NCBI GenBank assembly: GCA_009760855.2
Contig: WPIO01000017.1
Location: 4,872,501 to 4,936,500, forward strand
Reading direction: 5' to 3'
DNA from: Cristatella mucedo
Taxonomy: Eukaryota; Bryozoa; Phylactolaemata; Cristatellidae
DNA: 64,000 nucleotides
Part shown: in pieces, positions 25,544 to 36,495 of the stretch
How positions within the stretch are numbered: position 1 is the first letter of the stretch
Layout of the letters: every line of letters starts with the position of its first letter
The notes under the pieces: generated by a model
Databases searched by the model: none
Told to the model about the DNA's origin: nothing
Seen by the model: the letters and a program-made list of their open reading frames with translations, nothing else
Program-made: the position numbers and the translations under genes

Positions 25544-25735
25544 TCGCGCGGCCCTGAGTCCGGAGACGCTCGGGACCGCGGCACCGGTCGGAGGCGGGAA
25601 CGGCTGGCGACCGCGACCCGGCGTCCTTCAGGGCAAGAAGATTCAGTGGCAGAACCCTAACCCGAGTGATGCGCTGGAGTGCGTGCGCTACCTACGCGGT
25701 GCGGTCCCGCGGGTGCCTACAATGATAGTAATGCG

Positions 25736-25800
25736 TCGTTTGTAAAGCGCCCCAAGTTAAACTTATCTCTATCCAGGCGCTTTGCAACTCGCTGGAAGAG
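25736..25800 (-). repeat. Short L2/SINE-type tail copy
   Basis: GTTTGTAAAGCGCCCCAAGT, AACTTATCTCTATCCAGGCG and CTTTGCA form the inverted-symmetric tail (GCGCC...GGCGC) found on the longer copies. Confidence 0.6.
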
Positions 25801-25889
25801 AAATAACACCGAAGGGTTAAGTAGATGCACGGTATCAAGCAAGCGAACGAGAACAAGTCTGTCTGCTCAGCCCAGAATGCTATAGCTAC

Positions 25890-26075
25890 GACATAGAGAC
25901 ATTGAATATACGACATATATAGCTATAAATTATTAAATATATATATATAACTATTGTAGCTATACAAATTTATATAAATATGTTATAAGTTATATATACA
26001 TTATATATATAAGTTATATTATATTATAGTTATATAAGTTATATATATATATACAAATATACGACATAGAGACAC
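25890..26075. other. AT-rich patch with duplicated flank
   Basis: TATATA-rich sequence is bordered on both sides by ACGACATAGAGACA(T/C)T (about 25888 and 26062). This suggests a duplication or a degenerate insertion. Confidence 0.5.
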
Positions 26076-26214
26076 TCGTAGCCACCGGCTAGTAAGAACT
26101 CTGGCTAGTATCATGCGCTGAATCATGCACCGGTATGCCCGAAAAGCACACACGGATGAAAAACAGACAAGTTTACCAGTACGAATGGAGAACTTTGCGG
26201 AACCCCGATTCTTG

Positions 26215-27660
26215 TTGAGTCCGTAGAGTCTCGCCTAGGCATAGCCAGCGCCGCGTTGCAATGGTTTTATGTCGTATCTCTATGAGAGAAATAAGACAGT
26301 TGGTGTCAAAAGAAAAGGATCATCCAGTGAGCCTTTGATATATGGAGTGCCGCAGGTATCCATTCTAGGTCCTTTATAGTATTCAAAATTTTTACTCTCC
26401 TTCTTGCGACATAATCTCCAAGAACAATCTAGGCTTTCGTTTTTATACAGACGACAAGCAGCCGTATACTTATTCTTTGATCCATCTCTGCCCTCCTCCA
26501 GCGTCTCGAAACTCTCAGCTCCCTTATAGCATGCATTGCTGGCATTCGCATTTAGATGGCAGCAAACTTTCTTCCATTGAATGACGACAAAACCAACTTA
26601 CAAATTATGAGCAAACCGGGCGATACGCGGAAACTGGAAAGCCTAGCTCCACAAATCGGCTCTACCAGCACATCATATGTAGCCTCCTCTCGGAATCTGG
26701 GTGTTCTCTTCCAAAATGAGTTGCCACTAAACGAGGTCATCGGCTTCGCAGACAAGTCTGCCAACTTTCACATGCGTATAGTTGCGAAAATTCGGACTTC
26801 CTTGGGTGAGAATACCGCAGCCAACCTGATCCATGCATTCGTGACATTCTGATTCGACTCCTGTAACTCGCTACTTGTAGGCCTTCCTGCCGGTGCAGTA
26901 GCAAGCTTACAGTAGGTGCAAAAATCGGCAGCCAGGCTTATCTGGCGTAAGCATCGCAAACGCGGCCTCGTTACGCCACTGCTCAACAGTGCTCCTCCCT
27001 GCTGCCTAACAAGCAGCGTATCGACTCCGAGATCCTGTCACTGACCTCTAGGTCCTTCCATTCGCTTGCTCTGGTCCAACTATCTGAGTTAGCTTCAATT
27101 CAGGCATCCCCTCCGAATCACCGCTCTTCTGACTCCGGTCGATTACTTGTACCTTAACTAAATTAAAATCTCTCGGAAGAGACAGTACATTTGGATATTA
27201 TGCGCCCAAGGCTGGGAGCTCACTACGAACAAGCCATACCCGGCCATTTGACGTCATTCAAAAAGAAGCCGAAAGCCTACACGTTCCACAGTTGCCACCA
27301 CTCTATCCGAATAAACTGTCCTTTTAGGAAGTTGTTCTTAATGAAACTGTGCGCTCTCGTGACTAAGGGCAACAGTGACTTGCTTTTGTATAGCACTTAA
27401 GTAGACCTGTCTTTTTTCGTGTTCGCTTTGCGTGACTGTGTATGATTACTGAATAATTATGACTGAATGAAGGTCAACTAACCAGCGGCCGTAAGTCTTG
27501 TTGCGTGTGGTTTTTGCAAGCTTGCCTAAGCACGATGGTGTGCTTGCGTTAGCTGTTGGTTGTGGCTTCTTTTGCAGGAAGTGTTGAAGCGTCGAAATAG
27601 AGATTAACTTCTCTTCGAGCGCTACAAAAAAGACATTGTTGTTATAATTATTATTATAAC
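26215..27660 (+). mobile_element. L2-type LINE, 5'-truncated, decayed RT and 3' tail
   Basis: The order of reverse transcriptase pieces is correct though frame-broken: LGIASAALQWFY, ERNKTVGVKRKGSS, GVPQVSILGPL, FYTDDKQPY (the YxDD catalytic box as YTDD at 26444-26455), NDDKTNLQIMSKPG, RNLGVLFQ, LIHAFVTF, DSCNSLLVGLP and QKSAARLIWRKH. These are hallmark L2/CR1-clade segments. The 3' end near 27600-27660 carries the tail AGAGATTAACTTCTCTTCGA and TTATTATTATAA seen on many other copies here. It is not able to move. Confidence 0.8.
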
Positions 27661-28015
27661 AGGTGCGCCTTTGGCTGAGACTTATACGATGCAAGGTCAT
27701 TGCAGATAGGGACCGTAGCCGGAAGCGAGTTCCAGACTTTTGGCGCGTGAGAGCCGAAGGCTTGATCAGCACAAGATTTCTATTTAGGGCAAGAATGGCC
27801 AGAGGCCCAGGAGCGGGCCGTGTGAGAGCACGTAACTGGAAGAGCGAGGAGGTCAGATAGGTTCAAGCGACTGAAGTGACCTGTAAGCCGCCTGTAAGCG
27901 GAGGATCTTGAAGTCGAGTTGATGCTTGACAGGGAGCCAGTGAAGCTCTAACAGAAGTGGTACGCTGTGGCAGCTAAGTCGTTGTCGACGATTACCAGAC
28001 GCTGAACCGCTGAGC
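27640..28015 (-). mobile_element. L2-type LINE fragment, RT C-terminus
   Basis: The minus strand reads ELHWLPVKHQLDFKILRLQ, then a stop-containing stretch, and AFGSHAPKVWNSLPATV with SQPKAHLL. LHWLPV...RIDFKIL and AP..WNSLP are the conserved end of L2 reverse transcriptases. It abuts the plus-strand L2 copy tail to tail. Confidence 0.78.
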
Positions 28016-28214
28016 CCAATTCCAATACCGCAAGAAAGAGAAGTCTTTCTCTAAAGTGAGCATCAAATGAGAGACAAGGAGACTGCGAGTGAGAAGGAGG
28101 AGCGAAGGAGGAAAGAAAGAGCAGAAGATATGAGAGATAGAGAGTGGGCAAGAGAAAGAAAGACCGAGAAAGGGGAAAAGAGAAAGGGGAAGAAGAATCG
28201 CTATTCGATCGGGC

Positions 28215-28312
28215 TTCCCTTTGCAGCAAATGTAAAGTGCCTTGAGAGAGATTGAGTTCTCTGAGGGCGCTATATTAAATGGATTGTTATTCTTATTATT
28301 ATCATTATTATT
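28215..28312 (+). repeat. L2/SINE-type 3' tail copy with ATT repeats
   Basis: GCAAATGTAAAGTGCCTTGA, GAGAGATTGAGTTCTCTGAG and GGCGCTATATTAAATGGA are followed by imperfect ATT repeats. This is the cleanest example of the L2-style GTAAAG...GCGCTATA tail in the window. Confidence 0.75.
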
Positions 28313-28387
28313 AATGACGGAGGAAGAGAGAGAAAGGGAAAAAGAGAGACAGGGAGGAGCTTAGAGAGGGGAGACAGGAAGGAAAAG

Positions 28388-28425
28388 AGACAGAGAGAGA
28401 GAGAGAGAGTGAGAGAGAGAGAGAG

Positions 28426-28470
<45 letters not shown>
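28388..28470. repeat. (GA)n tract
   Basis: About 80 bp of GA with three single-base breaks. Confidence 0.9.
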
Positions 28471-28472
<2 letters not shown>

Positions 28473-28557
28473 GCCGCGGGCGCTCTCGCTCATTTGTTTG
28501 AAGGTATTTGTTGTAGCAGCACATATTAAAGCAGTGGCTGCAGTGAAGCCGACCGGC

Positions 28558-28657
28558 ACGGCCCGGCCCGGCCCGGCTCGGCCCGGCCCGGCTCGGCCCG
28601 GCCCGGCTCGGCCCGGCCCGGCTCGGCCCGGCCCGGCTCGGCCCGGCCCGGCTCGGC
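28558..28657. repeat. 15-bp GC minisatellite
   Basis: GGCCCGGCCCGGCTC is repeated six to seven times. Frames through it read as GPARP repeats. No other coding signal is seen. Confidence 0.9.
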
Positions 28658-29319
28658 TCATGCTGTACACCCTGGGAGTTCATGCATTCGCGACGACCGC
28701 TCAGCTCGAGTCTTCGCTTATTCGATACTTGGGCCGAGAAGGGGGCGGCGGATGCATGCTGCGGATGCTCAATACAGACTAGCAGATAAAATTATCGATA
28801 TTTGCATACGTGCGCGAACTGTACATACAATGCACCCGAATGCGCATGCGCATTCGTTTTATCTCCGTCGGGCCCATCTATAAACGCGGCCGCCGACGAT
28901 GTGAGCACGTGACCCTGGAGGGAGAGGTTTTAATGCACCTGCTCGAAGCTCAAGCATGGAGGGCAAAGCAACTTAGGTGGGCGACGTAGGGGGGGGGGGT
29001 TTAAACCTGCATTAGATTACATGAGCGGCAAGCGCAGACGACCACCGTCGGCTCCTCAGGCTGCCCGGCAGGTGCAGCTCGCGGCCGGCGCGCCTAGTGC
29101 GACCGGATTCTCAGTAGGATCGTATTAGGCTTAGTAGTTTGATCCTCGGGCGATAGCGTGGCGTAGATACAATTTCGCTCGAGCGCAAGCAAGCAAGGCA
29201 GGTGACCCGAACCGAACGGACTCTCAGTGGCAATCTTCGGGCAAAGCACGCGAGACGGGAAAGCGCAACCGTAGCTACGTACGCGACCCGCAAACCCGGT
29301 GGCGGGAATTGTACCGTTT

Positions 29320-29370
29320 ATGCCGAAACTAGGCCAGAGCCGATTCTCGCTGAGGCAGCTGTGCTCAAAG
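29320..29370 (+). CDS. Candidate short exon with strong donor
   Basis: Seventeen codons read MPKLGQSRFSLRQLCSK and end at AAG-GTAAGA, a near-consensus donor, in phase 0. The ATG context is poor, so translation may begin earlier or this may be part of a 5' UTR exon. It lies in a CpG-dense stretch with ACGTCA elements just downstream. It is phase-compatible with the next candidate exon. Confidence 0.27.
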
Positions 29371-29680
29371 GTAAGACGTCACGCGAGAGCCGAAATTAAG
29401 ACGTCGCCGCCGACGACGACGATCGTGGTGTCGCGACACTGGCGATGCCGGGGACGCGGACGATTACCCGAAGTGACCAGAAGCTGCTGCCGAGTCTTCG
29501 GACGACTCACGTGACTGCTCGCGCGACGGCTAGAGCGGCGGCGGCGGGGGGGGGGGCTGGCCGGACGGCGGGCGAGTGGCCGCGGCGGCGTCGGCGCACT
29601 AAGCGGTCCGCAATGACCGATTCAGGTCGGCTTTGCGCCGCCTAATCTACACCCACGAATCCGTCGGGGACTCTTTTCAG

Positions 29681-29899
29681 CTCGGCGGTTGGCTGGCGGC
29701 TCGTCACGTGCTCATCGCCGGGGCCCGACCGGCCAGGTGGGCCTCGGGCGCTCAGAAGGGCATGGATTGCTTTAAGCTGCATATGCTGCTCCGCAAATGC
29801 CTGGGCGACGAGAAGAAGCTGCGGCTCCGGCCCAATGAGGACTCCTATTTCAACTGCTTTTCGGGCCCCGACGAAGCCGCCGCCGGAGCTCGCTCCAAG
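29681..29899 (+). CDS. Candidate exon of an unrecognised gene in a CpG island
   Basis: An acceptor GACTCTTTTCAG ends at 29680 and a donor AAG-GTAGAG begins at 29900, phase 0 on both sides. The 73 codons contain GMDCFKLHMLLRKCLGDEKK, LRLRPNEDSYFNCFSGPDE and AAAGARSK. Mixed use of Phe, Tyr, Asn, His and Lys in a GC-rich island is unlike the Ala/Arg/Gly/Pro-only shadow ORFs around it. Beyond the donor the frame turns into such low-complexity sequence. The ATG at 29762 has a good context (GGC-ATG-G), so this could also be a first coding exon of 46 codons (29762-29899). I do not recognise the family. Confidence 0.4.
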
Positions 29900-30085
29900 G
29901 TAGAGAGCGCCCGACAGTCGGCGCTTCCCACGGCGCCGGCCGTCTGCCTGGCCCGGGCAGCGCCGTCGCCGCTGCCGCTCGGGCCAGGCAGCCAGCGCGC
30001 GACTGGCGGCGGCGGGGCACTCGACGCGACGCGAGGCCGGCGGCGTCGGCTACGGCTGCCCGGCCCCTGCCTGGCCGCCGCCTCA

Positions 30086-30196
30086 CCGCTGCCTCGCCGC
30101 CGCTAGTACACCGCTGCCTCGCCGCCGCTAGTAGACCGCTGCCTCGCCGCCGCTAGTAGACCGCTGCCTCGCCGCCGCTAGTACACCGCTGCGTCG
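30086..30196. repeat. 25-bp minisatellite, 4.4 units
   Basis: The unit CCGCTGCCTCGCCGCCGCTA plus GTA(C/G)A starts at 30086, 30111, 30136, 30161 and, in part, 30186. It lies about 190 bp downstream of the candidate exon ending at 29899. Confidence 0.88.
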
Positions 30197-30925
30197 TAAC
30201 TGGCTAGCCGACTGACTGGCGCGGTCGCAGCGTTCAACCAGACGCCGTTTCTCGACTTGACCGCACCGGTTTCGCCCGCTCCTCCCCCGCCCGCCCTCGG
30301 TAGGGGAGAGCGGGCCCGGTACCCGCCGCCTTTCCTCTCGCGGCGCTGCTCCGAGACTCGCAGCGCCGCCAGGAGCTTCCGCGCTCAGACGGCGCACGCG
30401 CGCCGTCCGAAAGGGTTCCCGTCCGTTGCTCGCGAGAACTCAGCAGCAGCGGCGGCGGCGGGCCCGCGAGTAGCGCGGACGGCGCGTTCATTAGCCAGCC
30501 TGCCCCCCCCCCCGGCTCAGCCAGCCAGCCGCTGGCGTCAGCCGCAGCGATGCCCGTGGCCTCGACTAGCAGCTGCAGTGCGATCTCCGTCGCGGTTCCT
30601 CCTGTCGCCCCCACACACACAGCCACCCGCCCACCGTCGATGGGCTGTTCTCCAGCCGCGCCGGCCCGAGAGGCTGTGCGGCCTGACCTGTACGCCCTCT
30701 GCCCGGTCGACAAGCGTAGCTGCTGCAGCCGGGCCGGACGTGCGCCAGGGGAGCCAACCGCTGCGCCCCGTCGCTGCGTGACGCTCGCGCGGGGCACTAG
30801 ACGGCCAGACGTCTAGACGGCTTCATCGACGCGGGTGCGACCTTTGTTCATGTAAACATAGCCCGTCCGCTGGGCGGGGCATCATCGCCTGGGCAGGCGG
30901 GCGGGCTGGCAGCAATACTGGATCT

Positions 30926-30927
30926 GC

Positions 30928-30979
<52 letters not shown>

Positions 30980-30982
30980 CCC
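30926..30982. repeat. (CTGC)n repeat
   Basis: About thirteen CTGC units. Confidence 0.93.
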
Positions 30983-31354
30983 TACCTCTCATTGCCCAGC
31001 GTCTGCCGGCGACAGGCTTAGCTGCTGGTGCCCTGGGTCGCAGTCCACTCATTCGCTGATGGCCGTGACTGATGTGACCGGTGGATGGCGGCTGGCCTTT
31101 GGGAGTAGTAGCTTGGCTTCCCCTGCGTACACGCAACCTCGCTTCGCCTGCCTGCCTGCGGCAAGCGACACCGAACTCATTCCGGTCTATTCGAGCGACG
31201 CCTCGTACTTCTTTCTGCTCAGGCCGGCAGTATAGCGGCCGACCGAGGGCGGTGGGAATGTGGATGGGGGCGTCGCGGGACGCTCGATGTAGCTCAGAGC
31301 CAGATTGCCAAAGTAGGCAATTGAGGTGCAGCACCTTACGGAACTAGGCCCAGC

Positions 31355-31500
31355 GGTGTCTCTTCGTGATTCGTCCTAAGCGTGCATACGCCTGCTTCAA
31401 CTGTGCCTGCTGCTTTCTGACTCGCCGCCAATCATTTTTTAATACTCACTCTATATAATCTGTAAAGTGCCTTAAAAAATAAATGTAATATAACTCATTT
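31355..31500 (+). repeat. L2/SINE-type 3' tail copy
   Basis: It carries TCTCTTCGTGATTCGTCC, GTGCCTGCTGCTTTCTGAC and CTGTAAAGTGCC, matching the tails at 280 and 57500. It runs directly into the minus-strand SINE that starts near 31485. Confidence 0.55.
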
Positions 31501-31627
31501 TTATAGCGCCCTAAGAGAACTTAATCTCTATTCAGGCGCTTCACATATGCCTCGGGGCTCGAGCCCACGACCTCAGCCAGACCTCGGTCGGGGCGAGCAC
31601 CTTAACCGCTGGACCAAACCAGCTCGG
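31485..31627 (-). mobile_element. tRNA-derived SINE with L2-like tail (type 1)
   Basis: Read on the minus strand it starts GAGCTGGTTTGGTCCAGCGG with TTAAGG (A-box-like), then GTCGTGGGCTCGAGCCC (B-box-like GGCTCGAGCCC), and ends with the tail AAGCGCCTGAATAGAGATTA, AGTTCTCTTAGGGCGCTATA and an AT-rich end. A tRNA-like head plus the LINE tail is the classic SINE layout. This is the most intact copy. Confidence 0.82.
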
Positions 31628-32099
31628 CAGCCTTGAAAGACATTAAGCTCTCTGAGGGAGCTGTACATTTTCCTATTGGAACGCAGCTGTGCCTGTTTGT
31701 TTGTACGACAGGGGTTCACGGTTGCTAGTGGTATCATACTCTTCCATTAGAATTTCGAAATGTTGATGCCAGTCAGAATTGATAAAGCAGGTGGCCAGAT
31801 GCCCCGGGAAAAGATACCCGGATGCTGCACCGAGGAGATGCTCCGACAGGGGGGATGAGTTTTGCACGATAGCTAAAGGTTACTATATGCCCCAGCTGCT
31901 GCTGCAGTCGCCGTTAGTTTCAGCAGCTGCAGAAGCAGCAGAGCCGAGGGTATAGTGCTCTCAGCACTCCCAGGGGACATCGTAATGCTAGTCCTAAGCA
32001 GCCCCGATTCGCTGCGGTGCAGACGTGCACTTAAGCGACTGAGCGCACCGCATGGCTCTGCTTCGTGGGTGGGCAGACCCGGAAAAGGCGTTTTTCTAA

Positions 32100-32678
32100 C
32101 TCTTGCTTTAACCTTGACCTTAACCGACCCTCCAGGTCTGTCGAAGGGGGCTACAGCCCCACCAGGGATATGCTGCAAGCCTATGACTTCCGGCTGCAGT
32201 CCTAACTCTAAGCTGAAATTTAGTTGAACGAGAGCGGCGTCTGAGCGGCAATTACAGGCCGACAAAGGTCCCGGCTCGTTCGCAAATTGGTGCGACTTGA
32301 CGGAACGCTCCTCTCGACGATCGAGCCTCGCTCCTCGAGCCATCGACGAGTGCCTCGACGGCTGTGACCATGTTCATAAGCTCAGCCGCGAGGCCCTCAT
32401 GCCGCCGGAAGAGGAGGCTCCGAGCCAATAGGAGCCTTCCCATGGAGCCTTGCCTAGCTACAAGCTTTATAGTTAATTATGTCCCTTGCTGAGCGGGGCG
32501 TCGCAGATTTCAGGCACAGCAGCCATGTGCTCGTTAAATTGAGCCCTGTGGCGCTTAGGGTATTGCCAACCGCGACACATGTACTCAGCAGCTCGAGGAC
32601 CGAGATGTAATTAGCTTTGGTTCACGTGCCCCCCTCACAGACATGCATGCATGCAGCACAAAGCGCACAGTGCACAGT

Positions 32679-32714
<36 letters not shown>

Positions 32715-33500
32715 CAGTAGGCTGCTGCCACTGTTATAGTAATTTTTACAAGGATACCCCAATGACAGCACATGCGGAAGTGTCAGTGTCAGCTGTCTGG
32801 GCAATTCGTCTGTCACGTGGCTCCTCCTTATCCAGTGTGTCGGATATCCCAGCTGCAATCGATGCTTTAAGCAAGCCTGCTGTATTGTCTGTTGTATTTC
32901 AACGTTGCATGAAGTTAAGGTCTGCAGATGCAGAAGCCTTATTTCTATAGTAGCTAAACCTTGTCAGCTTAGTTCAATAAAGGCTTGCCTTCTGCAGGAC
33001 TAGAAAGCCTCGAGCTGGGCCAGGAAGTGAGCTTTCGAGAGATCGAGTGTGGTGACTCCACTGCAGTCGGAGCTCGTGGAAATGAGCTGAGCGTGGGCTC
33101 GGTGAAATAACGAATAAAGCCTCACTTGTGAATCGCTAGAATCAGTAGAATCTACTCTGTCAGCCGTACGGCTGCTGACAGGCAGGCCTGGCTTGCTTTC
33201 ATTGCACTCATTACCGGCCGGAAGGCAAAGCTATTCCGGAGGACTGCCCGTGTTCTGTCATTGGCTGGCTACCAGCAATCTAGTCAGCTCCACATTTACG
33301 AGGTATTTTGAGCTCTGGTTTCTATGAGCTATGTCTAACTTCCACACTCATTATCGTTTTTTTGTGCCTACCTACTCAATGCTTCCTTCCCACGATACCT
33401 TTGTGGGTTGAACTTTTAGTAAGAAGGTTGGACGCCTCACCTCTCTTTCAACGCGCCTACAAGAGCGTCCTGAAAGCTACAGGAAGGAGAAAAGTAGGAA
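32100..33500. other. Unassigned DNA with a CA microsatellite
   Basis: Apart from the CA repeat I find no supported exon or repeat family. Confidence 0.45.
32678..32713. repeat. (CA)n microsatellite
   Basis: CACAGTGCACAGTG followed by about 16 CA units. Confidence 0.93.
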
Positions 33501-33537
33501 GAGGGCAGTAACTTCTGCTTCCTTTCGTCGCTGTAGT

Positions 33538-33539
<2 letters not shown>

Positions 33540-33636
<97 letters not shown>

Positions 33637-33674
33637 AAAGAGGAGAGAGACAGAGACAAAGAGAAGAGAGATAT

Positions 33675-33762
<88 letters not shown>

Positions 33763-33769
33763 CAGAGAC

Positions 33770-33814
<45 letters not shown>

Positions 33815-33815
33815 G
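33540..33815. repeat. (GA)n tract passing into (GACA)n
   Basis: GA dinucleotides run to about 33740, then GAGACAGAGACA and pure GACA units to 33813, followed by (TA)n at 33835-33850. Confidence 0.93.
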
Positions 33816-33869
33816 AATCTAGTTCTCTTAGGATATATATATATATATATTTATTTATCACAATATATA

Positions 33870-33985
33870 ATTTAAGGGTATTGAACTTTAAGAGAACTTA
33901 ATCTCTATTCAGGCACTTCACAAGTGCCAAGGGGCTCGAGCCCACGACCTCAGTAAAAAAAAACACGTTCACCTTGACCTTGATC
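33870..33985 (-). mobile_element. tRNA-derived SINE (type 1), truncated
   Basis: AGAGAACTTAATCTCTATTC, GGCACTTCACAAGTGCC and GGGGCTCGAGCCCACGACCT are present. The head is lost after CTCAGT, replaced by an A-rich stretch. Confidence 0.65.
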
Positions 33986-34477
33986 GAGGGGGTGCCGTCC
34001 AAATGTCTTGCTATTATTATCGTGATTATTCTAACTTCGGAGATCAGCTTAGGAGTGTACTCTGAATTCCCCTGATGCAAACCGAAACAAGCACTTTAGG
34101 CCAAAAAGTTTTAACTCAGGGGCTGTCACAGATAGCTAAGCTGCAACAAGCAGGCCTGGGCTGGCTTATGAGGCAGCTTCATCGAGGCTGCAGCAGCAGC
34201 AGAGCAAGGTTACGATGACGTGGCATCGCGTGCATTGAACGCTTGTCGAAACTTCTATGCAGACTAGAGATGGTAATAGGCTTGGTTTCGGAATAGGATG
34301 GCCCGAACTCAGTTCCAGACCCAGCATCCCGCACTTACTTATACATGCCAAGATTAGCCTGAAGGCTCCGGCCGGACCGTACAAGCCCAAGTGCTGATGC
34401 AGACATATCTTCTTTTTTTTTAAAGCATCAGCTGCTTTTTTCAGGATTAATAATACTTTCAGTTTCACCAGGCGCTC

Positions 34478-34535
34478 CAATTTCACGACCCAGGTCGTGG
34501 GTTCGAGTGCTGCAGTAGGTATTTCTTTTGTGCCC
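34478..34535 (+). mobile_element. tRNA-like SINE head fragment
   Basis: TTTCACGACCCAGGTCGTGG then GTTCGAGTGCTGCAGTAGG resembles the type-2 head and B box. Nothing further matches. Confidence 0.5.
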
Positions 34536-34745
34536 AGGGCAAGTATAAGCGAAGCAGTTGAATCCACCTTTATCGTTCTTTACTTTTCCTAGTGACAACA
34601 CCTTGATCGTTTGTCGAGCTTTTTTGTCAGTGCCGTGCTAATTCATTAGTCTAGGGGTTGCGGTTTTTGACTTTTGGTTCTTAAAATATTTCGAATCTCT
34701 TTGCAATCTTTCTGCCCCGAGCCCTTCAGTATATGACTGCCATGA

Positions 34746-34870
34746 AGACATGTGCAGCACCTGAGATTGTCTTAGACATGTGCAGAATCTGAGCTGTCTG
34801 AGACCTGTGCAGCACCTGAGATCGTCTGAGACCTGTGCAGCACCTGAGATCGTCTGAGACCTGAGCAGCA
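34746..34870. repeat. 28-bp tandem repeat, about 4.5 units
   Basis: The unit CTGTGCAGCACCTGAGATCG plus TCTGAGAC is nearly exact in the right half and diverged in the left. Confidence 0.8.
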
Positions 34871-35515
34871 CCACTTCCAGTACCCTATTCCCCGGCACCG
34901 TTATGGCACCGTGGCTTAACTAAACTTATTATCTCTGCTATAGGTCGAACATTTGCCTATGCCTTAGGAAATGTCACAGAGCCTACCCATTCGCTTTATC
35001 CACTTAGGATGAGTTATGTTTGAGATTTACGTCTTACCTGATGCAGTGGAATGCAAACAGGGCATATTTGCCAAACTTCCGGACCACCTTCTGCTTTTGT
35101 TCCTCCAGGATGTGACTGCAAGCCATTAAGTGGAATAGCAATCTAATTGAAGGCGTTTCAATTCTCACAAGCAAACGAGCCCAGCCTACTGTGCGCACAC
35201 TTCATGACCCGTGTTTTTCGGGTTCAAGCCGTGCTGCAGGCAATTCCGTATTTCCCGTATGTGCAAGAAGAAGTGGAAGCCACAGAGGCTTCTCTTCTGC
35301 CGCTCTGTGAATGGGGCTGCTGAGTCCTCATCCTCAGACCTCAGAGCTTTTTACTTACACATGGGCCAGCAGCGCCAGCAGCGGTGAGTGAGGCGTTGGG
35401 TATGGCTCATGGGGTAAGGTGACGCTTGAAGCTCGGAGGTGAGGCGCTGGTGGAGGTGCTGGTGGAGGCGTAGTGGTGAGGTTCGGGGTTGAGGCAGGAG
35501 GATAAAAAAAATATA

Positions 35516-35653
35516 TGTAACTCATTTGTATAGCACCCTAAGAGAGCTTAATCTCTATTTAGGCACTTTACATACGCCACGGGGCTTGAGCGCGTGAACT
35601 TAGCCAGACCTTGGTCGGGGCGAGTGCCAAGCACTGCGCCAAACCAGCTTGGA
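35516..35653 (-). mobile_element. tRNA-derived SINE with L2-like tail (type 1)
   Basis: A full-length but diverged copy: TAGCACCCTAAGAGAGCTTA, GGCACTTTACATACGCCACG and GGGGCTTGAGCGCGTGA, ending GCGCCAAACCAGCTTGG. Confidence 0.78.
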
Positions 35654-35919
35654 AAGGATCAGGCTGTGGGTGTTTAGGCTCGAGGCGAGGCACGGCGGAG
35701 GCACTGGAGGAGCGCGGGAGCTGAGGTGCCGAGCTGAGGCACTGAGCGGGGCGAGGCTGTGAAGCTGGGGGGGGGTTGAGGCCTGGGGGTGAGTCGTAGG
35801 TGAGGCTGGTGGTAAGGCGAGGGGGTGAGTGGCGTTTCGAAGCGCAGGTGCGCGGCCGCAGCAGCATAGGATCAGCTAGGCTGGCCTAAATATGGCCTAC
35901 CAGCTCGGCTGGCCTAGGC

Positions 35920-36089
35920 TGCGATCTCAACTGCGGTTTCACCTCTCATTCCTATTCGCATCTGGCGCGAACAAGCCGTAAGTCGCTGTGATGCCGCCGA
36001 TGCCTGCGATCTCAACTGCGGTTTCACCTCTCATTCCTATTCGCATCTGGCGCGAACAAGCCGTAAGTCGCTGTGATGCCGCCGATGCC
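35920..36089. repeat. Perfect 85-bp tandem duplication
   Basis: 35920-36004 and 36005-36089 are identical, starting TGCGATCTCAACTGCGGTTT. It lies 190 bp upstream of the promoter motifs at 36.28 kb. Perfect identity points to a recent event, or to an assembly artefact. Confidence 0.9.
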
Positions 36090-36282
36090 TGACCCCAACA
36101 GTTCAAGCCCGCACTGTCTGAAGTTGAGTTGCCCACCATATCGGGCCCATCAGCGCCGAGGACCCGCTTCAGCCATCAGTGCCAAGGAAGGCCAGGCAGT
36201 CTATCGAGACAATAGGAGCAGGAGCCAGCTGGCAGTGTAATCAATCTGTCGCCGCCAAAGTGGCCGTGTGACTAACCGCAGT

Positions 36283-36357
36283 GACGTAACTGACCCCGGT
36301 GCTGACCCTCGCGGGATCACGCGGCGGCGCCGGGCGGCGCGCATGCGCTTCCGGAAG
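36283..36357 (+). promoter_or_regulatory. CpG-type promoter core: CRE-like, NRF1-like and ETS-like sites
   Basis: In 75 bp there are TGACGTAA (36283-36290, CRE/ATF-like), GCGCATGCGC (36339-36348, a perfect palindromic NRF1 consensus) and CTTCCGGAAG (36348-36357, a palindromic ETS/GABP site sharing one base with the NRF1 site). The surrounding 200 bp is CpG-rich and has no TATA box. This combination is typical of animal housekeeping promoters. An ATG with a good context follows 108 bp downstream. The factor assignments rest on the motifs alone. Confidence 0.6.
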
Positions 36358-36465
36358 TAGTCGGCCGGTGCACGTGCGTTGGGACCCCTCTCGGGAGGCT
36401 CGCTCTCGCTCGGCTGGAGCAAGCGCCGATCTTTCAATCTGCAAGCTTGAAGTGTTAACCTCGAA

Positions 36466-36495
36466 ATGGGAGCTGTCAACTGTAAGAACGAGCGA
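36466..36495 (+). CDS. Candidate first coding exon of an N-myristoylated protein
   Basis: The exon reads MGAVNCKNER and runs straight into GTAAGT, the ideal 5' splice sequence. The start context is GAA-ATG-G. Met-Gly at the start with a Cys at position 6 and a basic residue after it resembles the acylated N-termini of Src-family kinases such as Fyn, and of other membrane-anchored proteins. Gly2 would be myristoylated and Cys6 palmitoylated. It lies about 110 bp below the promoter motifs. It ends in phase 0, which fits the 38156 exon. The protein itself is not recognised, and no kinase domain is seen downstream. Confidence 0.45.
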
